DNA from: Nitrincola iocasae
GTDB lineage: Bacteria; Pseudomonadota; Gammaproteobacteria; Pseudomonadales; Balneatricaceae
Direction: 5' to 3'
Assembly (NCBI RefSeq): GCF_008727795.1
Contig: NZ_CP044222.1
Location: forward strand, 1,240,001 to 1,304,000
Length of the DNA: 64,000 nucleotides
Shown here: positions 26,773 through 35,740 of the stretch, piece after piece
How the letters are laid out: every line of letters starts with the position of its first letter
Numbering within the stretch: the stretch's first letter is position 1
Made by a program: the position numbers and the translations under genes
Notes under the pieces: generated by a model
Seen by the model: only the letters and a program-made list of their open reading frames with translations
The model's database searches: none
Told to the model about the DNA's origin: nothing

Positions 26773-27189
26773 ATGGACGTTAGTTTACTGGCGCTGTTTG
26801 TTAGTGCCTTTATTTCGGCGACCTTGCTGCCGGGCGGCTCTGAAGCACTGCTGGCCTGGATGGTGCATCAGGGGGAGTATTCACTCACGCCTTTGATTCT
26901 GAGTGCAACGGTCGGAAATCTGCTGGGCAGCCTGGTGACCTTTGCCATGGGTACGTTGCTGCGAACCCGCTATCCGCTGAAAACCCTGGAGAAGTCGCAG
27001 CATCAGTATGCACGGCGCTGGATTGAACGTTATGGTGCACTGGCATTGCTGATGGCCTGGTTGCCGATTATTGGTGATCCGCTATGTTTTGTCGCCGGTT
27101 GGCTGGGCGTTCGCTTCAGTTTAAGTGTAGTGACTATCGCACTGGGAAAGCTGTTGCGCTATCTTGTTGTTGCAGGCATTTTTATGTGA
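26773..27189 (+). CDS. YqaA/DedA (VTT) family inner-membrane protein
   Basis: This 138-residue membrane protein shows the VTT-domain signature of the YqaA subfamily: an N-terminal FISATLLPGGSEALLAWMV, a glycine-rich NLLGSLVTFAMG, and the FVAGWLGVRF turn near the end. DedA-type proteins act as lipid scramblases or proton-coupled transporters. The function here is inferred only at family level. It starts 15 bp after recQ, so the two are probably co-transcribed. Confidence 0.82.
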   Translation: MDVSLLALFVSAFISATLLPGGSEALLAWMVHQGEYSLTPLILSATVGNLLGSLVTFAMGTLLRTRYPLKTLEKSQHQYARRWIERYGALALLMAWLPIIGDPLCFVAGWLGVRFSLSVVTIALGKLLRYLVVAGIFM

Positions 27190-27216
27190 GTTTTTTGCCA
27201 AGGTGGATAGTTACCC

Positions 27217-28011
27217 ATGACCCGGCGTACGTTCTTCAGTTTATTGCGAACACTGTTGCTGACTTTGTTGGTGATGGTGTTGCTGCTGAATGTGTGGTTC
27301 TCGCAAACGCGTCAGGAAAACTGGCAAACGCCCGCCTCTGTGTGGATCTACCCCATCAATGCTGATGGGGCAACGACTACGCAGGCTTGGATAGACACGC
27401 TGTCTGATGCAAGCTTTGATGATATGGAAGCATTTTTTCAGCGTGAATCGCGCCGTTATCGTCTGGGGTTGGAGCAGCCGATACAGGTGAATCTGGCCAC
27501 GCAACTGGATGCCTTACCTCCAGATATTCCTCAGGATCCCAGTATTGTTGATGCAGTGATTTGGGCGTTAAAAATGCGCTTCTGGGTGTGGCGTCATGAT
27601 GATTCGGTTCGGGAACCCCATGCCATTCGGATCTTCATTCGTTTTTATGCTCAGGATAATCCCGGACCCATGCAGCATTCACTGGGTCTGCAGAAAGGCT
27701 TGATTGGTCTGGTTAACGGCTACGCCGGAGCAGCACATGCCGGGCGTAATAACCTGGTGGCCGCTCATGAGCTGCTGCATACACTGGGGGCCACCGACAA
27801 ATATGATATGGATACCCTGGAACCGCTATGGCCCGATGGTTATGCAGACCCGACTCAGTATCCGCTCTACCCCCAGACCCGTGCCGAAATCATGAGCGGT
27901 CGCCTGCAAGTCTCACCCGGCTGGCTGATGCTACCACCGAGCCTGGATCATGCCGTGATCGGTCCGGCTACAGCAATTGAGATTAACTGGCTAGCCGTGC
28001 ATGATGAATAA
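27217..28011 (+). CDS. Membrane-anchored putative metzincin-type metalloprotease
   Basis: The 264-residue protein has one N-terminal transmembrane segment (residues ~9-29, LLRTLLLTLLVMVLLLNVWF), so the rest should be periplasmic. The zinc motif HELLHTLGATD fits HExxHxxGxxD, where Asp replaces the third His as in some metzincins. About 40 residues later AEIMSG could supply the Met-turn. No standard name came to mind. The upstream gene ends 27 bp before, so it may be in the recQ-yqaA unit. Protease activity is inference from the two motifs. Confidence 0.6.
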   Translation: MTRRTFFSLLRTLLLTLLVMVLLLNVWFSQTRQENWQTPASVWIYPINADGATTTQAWIDTLSDASFDDMEAFFQRESRRYRLGLEQPIQVNLATQLDALPPDIPQDPSIVDAVIWALKMRFWVWRHDDSVREPHAIRIFIRFYAQDNPGPMQHSLGLQKGLIGLVNGYAGAAHAGRNNLVAAHELLHTLGATDKYDMDTLEPLWPDGYADPTQYPLYPQTRAEIMSGRLQVSPGWLMLPPSLDHAVIGPATAIEINWLAVHDE

Positions 28012-28115
28012 GAATCATTTTCTTGTACTTTATAATATCCTGTGCTTTAGTCGTATAGGCAAGGCGTTTACTATGTAAATAACGGAATAAAAATAATAGT
28101 TATAGGGGTAAAACC

Positions 28116-29423
28116 ATGTTAAGTCGTGTTGCTAAACCCTTCGTGCGCTTAGTAGAGCGCTATCTTCCTGATCCATACATCTTTGTGTTGCTGCTGACAC
28201 TGGTTGCCTTTGTTGCAGCCATGTTGGTTGAAAGTAAAACACCGTTGGAAGTGGTGCAATTCTGGGGTAATGGTTTCTGGGGGCTGCTGGCTTTTTCCAT
28301 GCAGATGCTGTTGGTGTTGCTGACAGGCTTCATGCTGGCCAGTACGCCGTTAATCAAGGCGGGCTTAGTCAGAATTGCCAGGTACGCGCATTCGCCCAGT
28401 CAGGCAATTATTCTGGTGACACTGGTGTCCTTGGCAGCGAGTTGGATCAACTGGGGGTTCGGCCTGGTCATTGGTGCACTGTTTGCCCGTCAGCTTGCAC
28501 GTGTTATCCGAATGGACTACCGCCTGTTAGTGGCTAGCGCATACTCGGGGTTCATTGTCTGGCATGGTGGGCTTGCGGGGTCGGTACCACTGACGATCGC
28601 TACACCGGGTCATTTTACTGAAAATCAGATCGGTGTGATTGGCACGGGAGACACTATTTTTGCCTTTTTTAATTTGGCTATAGTGATTACCTTATTCGTG
28701 GTTGTGCCGTTGGTGAATCGCTTGATGATGCCGGATGAAAAAGACAGCGTATATATAGACCCTGCCAAGCTGGAAGATGAGGTCGAACTGAATACCGAAA
28801 TTACGCGACCAGCTGAGCATTTAGAAAATAGCCGCACCTTAGCCTGGCTGGTTGGATTCGGGGGTATTGCCTGGTTAGTACAGTATTTTGTCAACAGCGG
28901 CACCTTGAACCTGAATGTGGTCAACTTTGCCTTTCTGTTTCTAGCCATCATTCTGCATCAGACACCTCGACGTTTACTGAACTGTCTACAGGAAGCGATC
29001 AAAGGGGGGGCCGGTATAGTCATTCAGTTCCCTTTCTATGCCGGTATTATGGCGATTATGGTGCAATCTGGATTGGCGCAGACCATTTCATCGGGTTTTG
29101 TCGCCATTGCCACAGAGACCAGCTTGCCCTTCTGGACGTTTATCAGCGCTGGGTTGCTGAATATCTTTGTGCCATCCGGTGGTGGTCAGTGGGCAGTTCA
29201 GGCACCGGTGATGTTACCCGCTGCAGAAGCGCTGGGAGCTGATGTAGCCAGAGTTGCGATGGCTGTGGCCTGGGGAGATGCCTGGACTAACCTGTTACAG
29301 CCTTTCTGGGCATTGCCCATGTTGGCTATTGCGGGACTCAAGGCAAAGGATATCATGGGATTTTGCCTGGTTCAGTTATTCATTACTGGGGTGATCATCA
29401 GTGTAGGTCTGGTGTATTTCTAA
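28116..29423 (+). CDS. Short-chain fatty acid transporter, AtoE family
   Basis: The 435-residue polytopic membrane protein begins LSRVAKPFVRLVERYLPDPY and contains ASWINWGFGLVIGALFAR and FVPSGGGQWAVQAPVMLPAA, which match the AtoE/TIGR00366 family of acetoacetate and short-chain fatty-acid permeases. About 10-12 membrane helices are evident. No ato catabolic genes are nearby. It appears to be a single unit, with a palindromic element after its stop that may end transcription. Confidence 0.85.
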   Translation: MLSRVAKPFVRLVERYLPDPYIFVLLLTLVAFVAAMLVESKTPLEVVQFWGNGFWGLLAFSMQMLLVLLTGFMLASTPLIKAGLVRIARYAHSPSQAIILVTLVSLAASWINWGFGLVIGALFARQLARVIRMDYRLLVASAYSGFIVWHGGLAGSVPLTIATPGHFTENQIGVIGTGDTIFAFFNLAIVITLFVVVPLVNRLMMPDEKDSVYIDPAKLEDEVELNTEITRPAEHLENSRTLAWLVGFGGIAWLVQYFVNSGTLNLNVVNFAFLFLAIILHQTPRRLLNCLQEAIKGGAGIVIQFPFYAGIMAIMVQSGLAQTISSGFVAIATETSLPFWTFISAGLLNIFVPSGGGQWAVQAPVMLPAAEALGADVARVAMAVAWGDAWTNLLQPFWALPMLAIAGLKAKDIMGFCLVQLFITGVIISVGLVYF

Positions 29424-29734
29424 ACTAATGTAAGAGCCCGCCTGTGGGAGCCCGCTCCGCGGGCGAAAGCGGGTTCGCTCACAGGGTGAGCTCCTACAGA
29501 ATGTTGAAACGTCACTTGCACAGTAGTGGCAAGTAATTATCTGCGTCGGTATTTGATACATGTCGATTCTTTGACTCCTCACACTAAACAGAAGGCGAGT
29601 TGATTTCCCCAGAAAATAATCACAGTGGTGGGGAGGGGGGCAAGTAATATTGACGTACCAAAACAAGGGTGATAGTTTTATCCGCTTGGACGCTCAACCA
29701 TGTCACTCCAAAATGTGCTTGTAAAGGAAATACC
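29424..29734. repeat. Intergenic region with an extragenic GTGGGAGC palindrome
   Basis: The first ~80 bp hold nested palindromes: GTGGGAGCCCGCTCC with GCGGGCGAAAGCGGG, then a returning GAGCTCCTACAG. These resemble the elements at 5306-5578 and could end the atoE-like transcript. The rest, to the vgrG start, carries no gene I can support. AAAGGA at 29724-29729 is the vgrG ribosome site. Confidence 0.6.
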
Positions 29735-32700
29735 ATGGCTCATTTTTCGCAACAACCTCGCCTGTTGTCAATCGACAGCCCCTTAGGCCAAGATACCTTG
29801 CTGCTGACGCGCATTGAAGGTGAAGAGGCGCTCTCCAGTCTGTTTTCCTTTGAGATCGAGATGTACTCGACTCGCCAATCGATTTTGCCTGCTGAGATTG
29901 TCGGAAAGAACGTCACCCTCAAACTGATGCAAGCGGATGATCAGGGCCTCAAAACTGACTCACATACGGTGATTAACGGTTTTGTACGCCAGTTTCGGGG
30001 TGAAGGCAGTCAGCTGCAAGACTTACGCTGTTACTCGGCAGAAGTCGTGCCCTGGTTATGGTTTTTAACCCAAACCAGTGACTCCAAAGTCTTTCAGCAC
30101 AAAAATATCCGCCAGATTGCCAGCGAGGTGTTTGCCGATAACGGTTTCAGTGATTTTGAATTTCGCTTGATCGGTCAGCACCCTGTCCGTGATTACTGTG
30201 TGCAGTATCAGGAAAGTGATTTCACCTTTTTATCCCGTCTGTTTGAAGAAGAGGGCATCTACTACTTCTTCAAGCACAGCCAAGGCCAGCATATCCTCGT
30301 GCTGGCAGACCATAGCAGTGCCCCGGAAACCTGTGAAGAAAGCTCCGTCACCTACCGCACCGGCTCCTTAAGTGCGCACTCTATACATAGCTGGTCACAC
30401 CAGCACAGCTTTCGTACCGGACGCTACGCCAAACGCGATTACGACTTCAAAAAACCATCCGATGTGATGCAAACCGGTATCAAGGGTGATATGGACGTAC
30501 CGGGTATCGGACGCTATGAGCAATATCTTTACCCGGGCCGTTATTACAACAAAGGCTTGGCTGAGAACCTCACACGCCTGCGTATCGAACACGACGAAGC
30601 GCTGCATGATCAGGTGTTGGGCAAAAGTACCTGCCGCACTTTCCGCACAGGCCACACCTTTGATCTATCCCGACACGATGACAACCCCGGTGAACTCGAT
30701 ACCTATCTGTTGGTGAGTATCCAGCACGACGCCGCAGATTACAGCTACACCAGTCGCGATGAAGAAACACGCCATTACGAAAACTGTTTTGTGTGCATGC
30801 CCGCCTCACGCGTCTACCGACCGCCACTAAAAACCGGTTGGCCCAAAATGCTCGGCCCACAGCACGCCAGGGTGGTAGGCCCTCCAGGTGAAGAGATCTA
30901 CACCGATGCGTTCGGTCGGGTCAAAGTTCAGTTCCCCTGGGATCGTTACGGCGAATATAACGAGAATAGCTCCTGCTGGGTCCGTGTCAGTCATCAATGG
31001 GCCGGTAAAAACTGGGGCTCGATTTACATACCCCGTATCGGTCAAGAAGTCATTGTCGACTTCTACGATGGCAACCCCGATCGCCCCATTATCACCGGTC
31101 GGGTCTACAACGCCGAACAGATGCCGCCCTGGAACCTGCCCGCCAACAAAACCCAAAGTGGTGTCCTCACTCGATCCAGTAAAGGGGGTACGGCGGATAA
31201 TGCCAACTGTATTCGCTTTGAAGACCTGAAAGGCGAAGAACAACTCTTTATCCACGCCGAAAAGAACCAGGATATCGAAGTCGAGAACGATGAAACCCAT
31301 TGGGTCGGTCGCGACCGGGAAAAAACCATCGATCGGGATGAAACGGTCGTCGTTAGACATGACCGTACCGAAGACGTCGGCAATAACGAAACCATCAGCA
31401 TCGTCAACAACCGTAAAGAAACCGTGGGTGGTAACGAAAAGGTCTCGATTGCCAAAAACCACACTCATAGCATCGGCAAAACCGAGATCAAAAGTGTCGG
31501 TTTAGCCCGCATTCAAGCGGTGGGCCTGAATGAAACCCTCACCGTGGGCGGCATGCAGCAAAGCCTTGTCGGCATATCTCGAATCCAACGCGTGGGCATC
31601 AAAGACAGCTTAAAAGTCGGTAAGACCCTGAGCATCGAAGCGGGTGAAACCATCGAGCTGGTCTGCGGTGCCTCCAAAATCGTGCTAACGCCCAGTGCCA
31701 TCCACCTCGACAGCCCCACCATTCATATTCTGGGTGACAGTGCGGTGAATATCGATGGTAGCTCAGTGAATATCAACTGCGGAGCGGCGTCAGGGGCTAG
31801 CCCTGAAGGGCCGGATGAACCAGATACTGCGTCACTACTATCCAACGTTACCCCCGTCATGGCCGCCGGGTTGGCGATGTTCAGTGGAAAAGAAGTCGGC
31901 GGTAGTGTGCCCGAGGCATCTGCTGCCCAGTTGGAATCCGAAGAAGGTATTACACGCAAAGAACGCTATGAGATGCGCAAGGAGCTGATTAGCACCACAG
32001 CTGATATTCCCGAACTGACCAATGCCCGTGAGCGTCTAGATTTTAATAATGATAACATCATACGGGCTGAAGCCGCTCAGTATGTCTACGCTCACGATGC
32101 CTATTATCGTGGTGAATCAGATGTATTACCTGAACCCCCTGAAGGCCTTAGGGCTCTTGGTGCTGATGAGCTAATAGAAAAAGGCTTGGAACCAAGCGAT
32201 TTTTTAAATGATGAAACCGGCTTTGGTGCCGCTCTATTTGAGTCTGATATCACTGGCGAAACCATGTTGACCTTTAGGGGGACAACCTCAGGTGTAGACT
32301 GGAAAAATAACGCTCAGCAGGGCCTAGGGATTGAATCTGAGCAATATACGCAGGCGATAAGGTTGAGTAGGCATGTTGATGAAGCTTTAGATGGGGATTT
32401 TGTGAATGTTGGTCATTCTTTAGGAGGTGGATTAGCGAGTGCAGCAGTAGGGGTGACGGGAGCTCAAGGCTATACCTTTAACTCAGCAGGTCTGCACCCT
32501 AAAACGCTTTCACGGGAGTTGGAAAACGGTGCTTTATCTTTTGAAGAAACGAGAGCTTTAATACAATCCCAGGCCGTTAGGGGTGAAGTATTGACTTTAG
32601 CACAAAGTACAGGTGTAAAAGCCTTAGTCACAGGTCTTGCCGCCAAGGTGGCAGGCCCTGTAGGAGCTTTTATAACGGGAATGGGCTTTGCCGGACTAAA

Positions 32701-32860
32701 CTGGTTGCCTAAAGCATCCGGTAGCTTGTCGACTTTACCTAGCGTAAAAGGGGGAAATCCGTTGGCTCGACATGGAATGGATCAAGTTGTACAAGGGATA
32801 GAAGCACAAAAGCAAGAAGATATTCAAACCATTTCCAACCATGCCAAAGGAATGTTATGA
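29735..32860 (+). CDS. vgrG: Evolved VgrG (TssI) spike with C-terminal lipase effector domain
   Basis: I take ATG 29735 (MAHFSQQPRLLSIDSPLGQD) as start, giving 1041 residues; an upstream in-frame start at 29669 lacks a ribosome site. Residues ~1-480 are the gp27/gp5-like VgrG core (FSFEIEMYS, FLSRLFEEEGIYYFFKH, then the OB-fold FGRVKVQFPWDRYG and HQWAGKNWGSIYIPRIGQEV). Residues ~480-680 are gp5-C-like beta-helix repeats of the form xVGxNE. The last ~270 residues are a class-3-lipase-like domain: MLTFRGTTSG and nucleophile elbow GHSLGGG with S895. It tips a type VI secretion tube and probably damages target-cell membranes. The next gene overlaps by 4 bp and encodes a lipoprotein likely to confer immunity. 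No other T6SS structural genes are in the window. Confidence 0.92.
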   Translation: MAHFSQQPRLLSIDSPLGQDTLLLTRIEGEEALSSLFSFEIEMYSTRQSILPAEIVGKNVTLKLMQADDQGLKTDSHTVINGFVRQFRGEGSQLQDLRCYSAEVVPWLWFLTQTSDSKVFQHKNIRQIASEVFADNGFSDFEFRLIGQHPVRDYCVQYQESDFTFLSRLFEEEGIYYFFKHSQGQHILVLADHSSAPETCEESSVTYRTGSLSAHSIHSWSHQHSFRTGRYAKRDYDFKKPSDVMQTGIKGDMDVPGIGRYEQYLYPGRYYNKGLAENLTRLRIEHDEALHDQVLGKSTCRTFRTGHTFDLSRHDDNPGELDTYLLVSIQHDAADYSYTSRDEETRHYENCFVCMPASRVYRPPLKTGWPKMLGPQHARVVGPPGEEIYTDAFGRVKVQFPWDRYGEYNENSSCWVRVSHQWAGKNWGSIYIPRIGQEVIVDFYDGNPDRPIITGRVYNAEQMPPWNLPANKTQSGVLTRSSKGGTADNANCIRFEDLKGEEQLFIHAEKNQDIEVENDETHWVGRDREKTIDRDETVVVRHDRTEDVGNNETISIVNNRKETVGGNEKVSIAKNHTHSIGKTEIKSVGLARIQAVGLNETLTVGGMQQSLVGISRIQRVGIKDSLKVGKTLSIEAGETIELVCGASKIVLTPSAIHLDSPTIHILGDSAVNIDGSSVNINCGAASGASPEGPDEPDTASLLSNVTPVMAAGLAMFSGKEVGGSVPEASAAQLESEEGITRKERYEMRKELISTTADIPELTNARERLDFNNDNIIRAEAAQYVYAHDAYYRGESDVLPEPPEGLRALGADELIEKGLEPSDFLNDETGFGAALFESDITGETMLTFRGTTSGVDWKNNAQQGLGIESEQYTQAIRLSRHVDEALDGDFVNVGHSLGGGLASAAVGVTGAQGYTFNSAGLHPKTLSRELENGALSFEETRALIQSQAVRGEVLTLAQSTGVKALVTGLAAKVAGPVGAFITGMGFAGLNWLPKASGSLSTLPSVKGGNPLARHGMDQVVQGIEAQKQEDIQTISNHAKGML

Positions 32861-33678
32861 CCGGTGATATACAACAGCGCACACTTTGGACCCTAATGTC
32901 CTTAGGTCTCACTATACTTTTAACCGGATGCTTACAGGTAGGAACAGCTATGAACAACAAACAATTTCCAGCGGATCAATATTTTGATGAACCGATGGTA
33001 GCATTTCTAAATGCAGTTAAACGAAACGATCGTCAGCAAGCACAGTCGGTACGTGATCAAGGGCTTGATTTGAATATCAATGGTCGTGAAGGCATCACAC
33101 CACTGATGTGGATCATTATGCAATGGGATCTTCAAGCGACGGAGTTGATGTTGCAGTTGGGTGCGGATCCAAATTTTCCAGTTAAGTATTCAAATAGGCT
33201 GGTTGGTGTCACTTATAGTCAACCACTGGCCATAATTGCTGGTGGTAATAATACCGCTTTACTGAAATTGTTGTTGCAGTATGGTGCAGATCCTAATTCT
33301 ACAAATGCAACAAATCAGCGTCCTTTATTCAAAGCTATAAGCCAGGATAACTGGGAGCATTTTGAAATTCTGCTAGCGGCCGGTGCTGATATGGATGCAG
33401 TGGATAATTCAGGTGCTAATGCTGCTTTACATGCTGTTTACGTTAGTAGATACGCATTTGCTTTGGAATTAATACAACGAGGATCTGCACCAAACTTAAT
33501 CTCGAGTACAGGAGGCTCTATAGCCACTAATTTATATAAGGTAGAATCTGATTCGCGTATGCAGTTTGGACCACTGCTAGAACAGATTAAAGCCCTTCTA
33601 ATCGAAAAAGGCATCCCTTATCCACCGCCAACCCCAGCCGAGCAGCGTGAAATCCGAGCAAGGCTGCAGACGCAATAA
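32857..33678 (+). CDS. Ankyrin-repeat lipoprotein, likely immunity protein of the VgrG lipase
   Basis: This 273-residue protein has a signal peptide ending in lipobox ILLTGC (Cys near 25) and four to five ankyrin repeats (EGITPLMWIIMQWDLQATEL, LLQLYGADPNS-like turns, ILLAAGADMDAVDNSGANAA). It would be anchored in the periplasm, where type VI lipases act. The start overlaps the vgrG stop (ATGA). Lipid-anchored ankyrin or Sel1 proteins are known partners of Tle-type phospholipases, so immunity is a well-supported inference. The gene is followed by a decayed IS30 end, not by further T6SS genes. Confidence 0.78.
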   Translation: MTGDIQQRTLWTLMSLGLTILLTGCLQVGTAMNNKQFPADQYFDEPMVAFLNAVKRNDRQQAQSVRDQGLDLNINGREGITPLMWIIMQWDLQATELMLQLGADPNFPVKYSNRLVGVTYSQPLAIIAGGNNTALLKLLLQYGADPNSTNATNQRPLFKAISQDNWEHFEILLAAGADMDAVDNSGANAALHAVYVSRYAFALELIQRGSAPNLISSTGGSIATNLYKVESDSRMQFGPLLEQIKALLIEKGIPYPPPTPAEQREIRARLQTQ

Positions 33679-33986
33679 AAAGCATACAATGGATAGTTAT
33701 AGTTGATGAAACCAACGCAAATGGACATAACTGACACCAAAGAGCAGAGCATTAGAGATCGATTGATGCGTATGGCCTGTTTAATCTGATAGGCTTGCTC
33801 TTTGTGCTTATCTTTATGGCGGCTTGTATTGATCAAGGAGGGTTAATGCAGCACAAGCTGACCTCCCTCCGACCTGGTTCGGTCACATGAGTGTTGCGGT
33901 TATTATCTGAATTCAGGAAACGTTCCTTGTTGAATGGCTTTCATGCTGAAAGTTTATTCATAACAGTCTGGTTATATCAAGAAGGC
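33679..33986. other. Scar region: decayed IS30 end and a fragment of a PAAR/Rhs 5' region
   Basis: 33871-33917 is the reverse complement of the first ~48 bp of the intact IS30 at 40342, with only a few changes. Directly beyond it, 33917-33955 resembles the 38 bp upstream of the Rhs gene at 40057-40095 (shared CCTTGTTGAATG and CATGCTGA). Read on the minus strand, this fragment would be the ribosome-site region of a second PAAR/Rhs gene whose coding part is gone. No ORF in this stretch can be supported. Confidence 0.6.
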
Positions 33987-34017
33987 TGAGCTTCCCCCAA
34001 TAAAACGGACGGTTTAA

Positions 34018-34878
34018 TTAAGAGGCGTACTTAGCCTCGTATTCCACTGGACTGATATAGCCCAGATAAGAATGCCGTCTGCGCCTGTTATAGAAGACTT
34101 CAATGTATTCAAACAGGCTTTTCTTTGCTTCATCTCTCGACCGATAGTCCTCGTCGTAGACCAGTTCCGTTTTCAGCGTTCCGAAGAAGCTCTCTGCCAC
34201 AGCGTTATCGAGACATTCCCCTTTCCGGCTCATGCTGCAAAGTAGTTTGTTTTCCTTTAGTAGCCGCTGGTAGCTGCCCGAGGCATAGGTGCTTCCCTGG
34301 TCCGAATGGACGATAACTGAGTCTACCTTACCTCGACGCCAGACAGCCATCGTCAGGGCATCCTGGACAAGCTGAGCGTTATTCTTGTCTCCCATTGCCC
34401 ACCCCAGCACCTGGCGTGAATACAACTCAATCACCACGGCCAAATACAGCCAGCCTTGACGCGTAGGAATGAACGTCGTGTCCGTCACCCAGGCTTTATC
34501 GGGTAAATCGACATCGAACTCACGCTTGAGCCTGTCTGGCGCTGGCTGCATAGTATTCTTTGAGTCGGTAGTGATTACAAATCGGCGTGCCATTTTCGAC
34601 TGGATGTTATTCTCTCGCATCAGTCTGGCTACACGCTTTTCACTCACCGCTTCACCCGATTCCAAAAGGTCTCGGTGAATACGGGGTGAACCGTAGATCC
34701 CACGGCTGGCCTTGTGGAACAGTGATATCTTCGTCACCAACTTCCGGTTCTGCTTGGCACGGTCGCTCTCTGGCCGGTTGCGCCAGTCATAGTAACCACT
34801 GGGTGATACCTCCAGGGCCTGACAGAGGCGAATAACGCTGTGATCTTTGCTGTGCTCACCAATGAATGCGTACTTCAC
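34018..34878 (-). CDS. IS3-family transposase OrfB, copy 2
   Basis: This 286-residue DDE transposase has the same protein sequence as the orfB at 21742-22602, with the same catalytic motifs (WVTDTTFIP, IVHSDQGSTYASG, AESFFGTLKTE). It is intact, with a GTG start overlapping orfA. Confidence 0.95.
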   Translation of the reverse strand: MKYAFIGEHSKDHSVIRLCQALEVSPSGYYDWRNRPESDRAKQNRKLVTKISLFHKASRGIYGSPRIHRDLLESGEAVSEKRVARLMRENNIQSKMARRFVITTDSKNTMQPAPDRLKREFDVDLPDKAWVTDTTFIPTRQGWLYLAVVIELYSRQVLGWAMGDKNNAQLVQDALTMAVWRRGKVDSVIVHSDQGSTYASGSYQRLLKENKLLCSMSRKGECLDNAVAESFFGTLKTELVYDEDYRSRDEAKKSLFEYIEVFYNRRRRHSYLGYISPVEYEAKYAS

Positions 34879-35195
34879 TTGAATTCCTTCGCAAAGTACG
34901 CCGCGGCCTTTTTTATGATTTCCAGCTCCTCCTTCAGCCGCTCATTCTCCCGCCGCAGAGTGGTTAACTCACTCTGATTCTCTTTCTTGGGGCGGCCTCT
35001 GTTTCCTGAGAAAGCCTGTTCAGCCTGGCTTTGAAGCTGCTCCTTCCACTTGTAGAGCTGGTTTCGGCGAATCCCAAGCTCCATGGCAATCTCGGCAGCT
35101 GGCCTTCCAGACTCTTCCATCATCCGGATGGCCTCTTGCTTGAATTCCTTGGTATAGGTTTTATACGGCTTACGTTTCATAATCATGTTGAACAC
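34875..35195 (-). CDS. IS3-family transposase OrfA, copy 2
   Basis: This 106-residue helix-turn-helix and leucine-zipper protein is identical in translation to the orfA at 22599-22919 and includes the A-AAA-AAG slippery codons near the 3' end (34908-34914). Confidence 0.93.
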   Translation of the reverse strand: MFNMIMKRKPYKTYTKEFKQEAIRMMEESGRPAAEIAMELGIRRNQLYKWKEQLQSQAEQAFSGNRGRPKKENQSELTTLRRENERLKEELEIIKKAAAYFAKEFK

Positions 35196-35344
35196 TCCTT
35201 AGCCAGCATTGTCGCTGATTTAAAGTGTCCGTTAAACTAGGGGAGGTTCAAGAAGACCCCTTGAACACTTGAACACGTTTGGCAATTTCGTGCGCCCAAA
35301 AGATGTGCCCAAGTCTCTGGATACGCAGCCACATGTCCTAAAGC

Positions 35345-35740
35345 TCAGAGGTCAAAAAAATAGAAAATCACACCCAAAAATATGACCACTATCGTAATCC
35401 ATATATTCCTTTTGGATTGAATCGCTACTCGATTTTTTTCTTGATCTCCATACCCTGACAAATCGAATATAAATAGCTCAGATACATACGCCAAAAACAA
35501 CAAACATAAAAAACCAAAAAGTAAGATAATTGCTATTTGCAACCCCTTTGTCATGAAAAGGAATAGCAAAGCAAACAAGCCAATAGAAGCACCAAAATAG
35601 GCAAGGAGTTTTGTAAAATCATGTCGTCGAAACTGCTTTTCACCACAATATCGACAAGTAAATGGAAAACTCCTACTGGCAAAAACAGATTTGAAAAAAG
35701 CTGTTTTTGCTCCACAGCCTGGACATTTTTTTCTTATCAT
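35345..35740 (-). CDS. Small zinc-ribbon membrane protein, candidate immunity protein for the Rhs toxin
   Basis: This 131-residue protein starts with a four-cysteine zinc ribbon (CPGCGAKTAFF near the N-terminus and CRYCGEK about 20 residues later). Three hydrophobic segments follow (LLAYFGASIGLFALLFLF, IAIILLFGFLCLLFLAYV, IWITIVVIFLGVIFYFFDL). Its ATG overlaps the rhs stop codon by 4 bp. This is the usual place of the cognate immunity gene of a polymorphic toxin. An inner-membrane immunity protein suggests the toxin acts at or across the membrane. I do not recognise a named family. Confidence 0.6.
   Translation of the reverse strand: MIRKKCPGCGAKTAFFKSVFASRSFPFTCRYCGEKQFRRHDFTKLLAYFGASIGLFALLFLFMTKGLQIAIILLFGFLCLLFLAYVSELFIFDLSGYGDQEKNRVAIQSKRNIWITIVVIFLGVIFYFFDL

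Larger units (their letters stand above)
33987..35250 (-). mobile_element. IS3-family insertion sequence, copy 2
   Basis: This has the same 1264-bp sequence as 21711-22974, as far as I can compare by eye, with the same TGAGCTTCCCCC and TGAACCTCCCC ends and in the same orientation. Here the flanks (GGC on the left, AGA on the right) do not form a target duplication. It may therefore have been moved or joined by recombination. It lies between the VgrG and the Rhs modules. Confidence 0.93.

Noticed and set aside
30827..31468. 213-residue antisense ORF within vgrG
   Set aside because: It is a shadow of the beta-helix repeats on the other strand; vgrG is clearly the coding frame.
21711..35250. 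Composite transposon formed by the two IS3 copies
   Set aside because: The segment between holds mainly core genes such as recQ and atoE-like, and copy 2 lacks a target duplication. Recombination-prone flanks are a better description.
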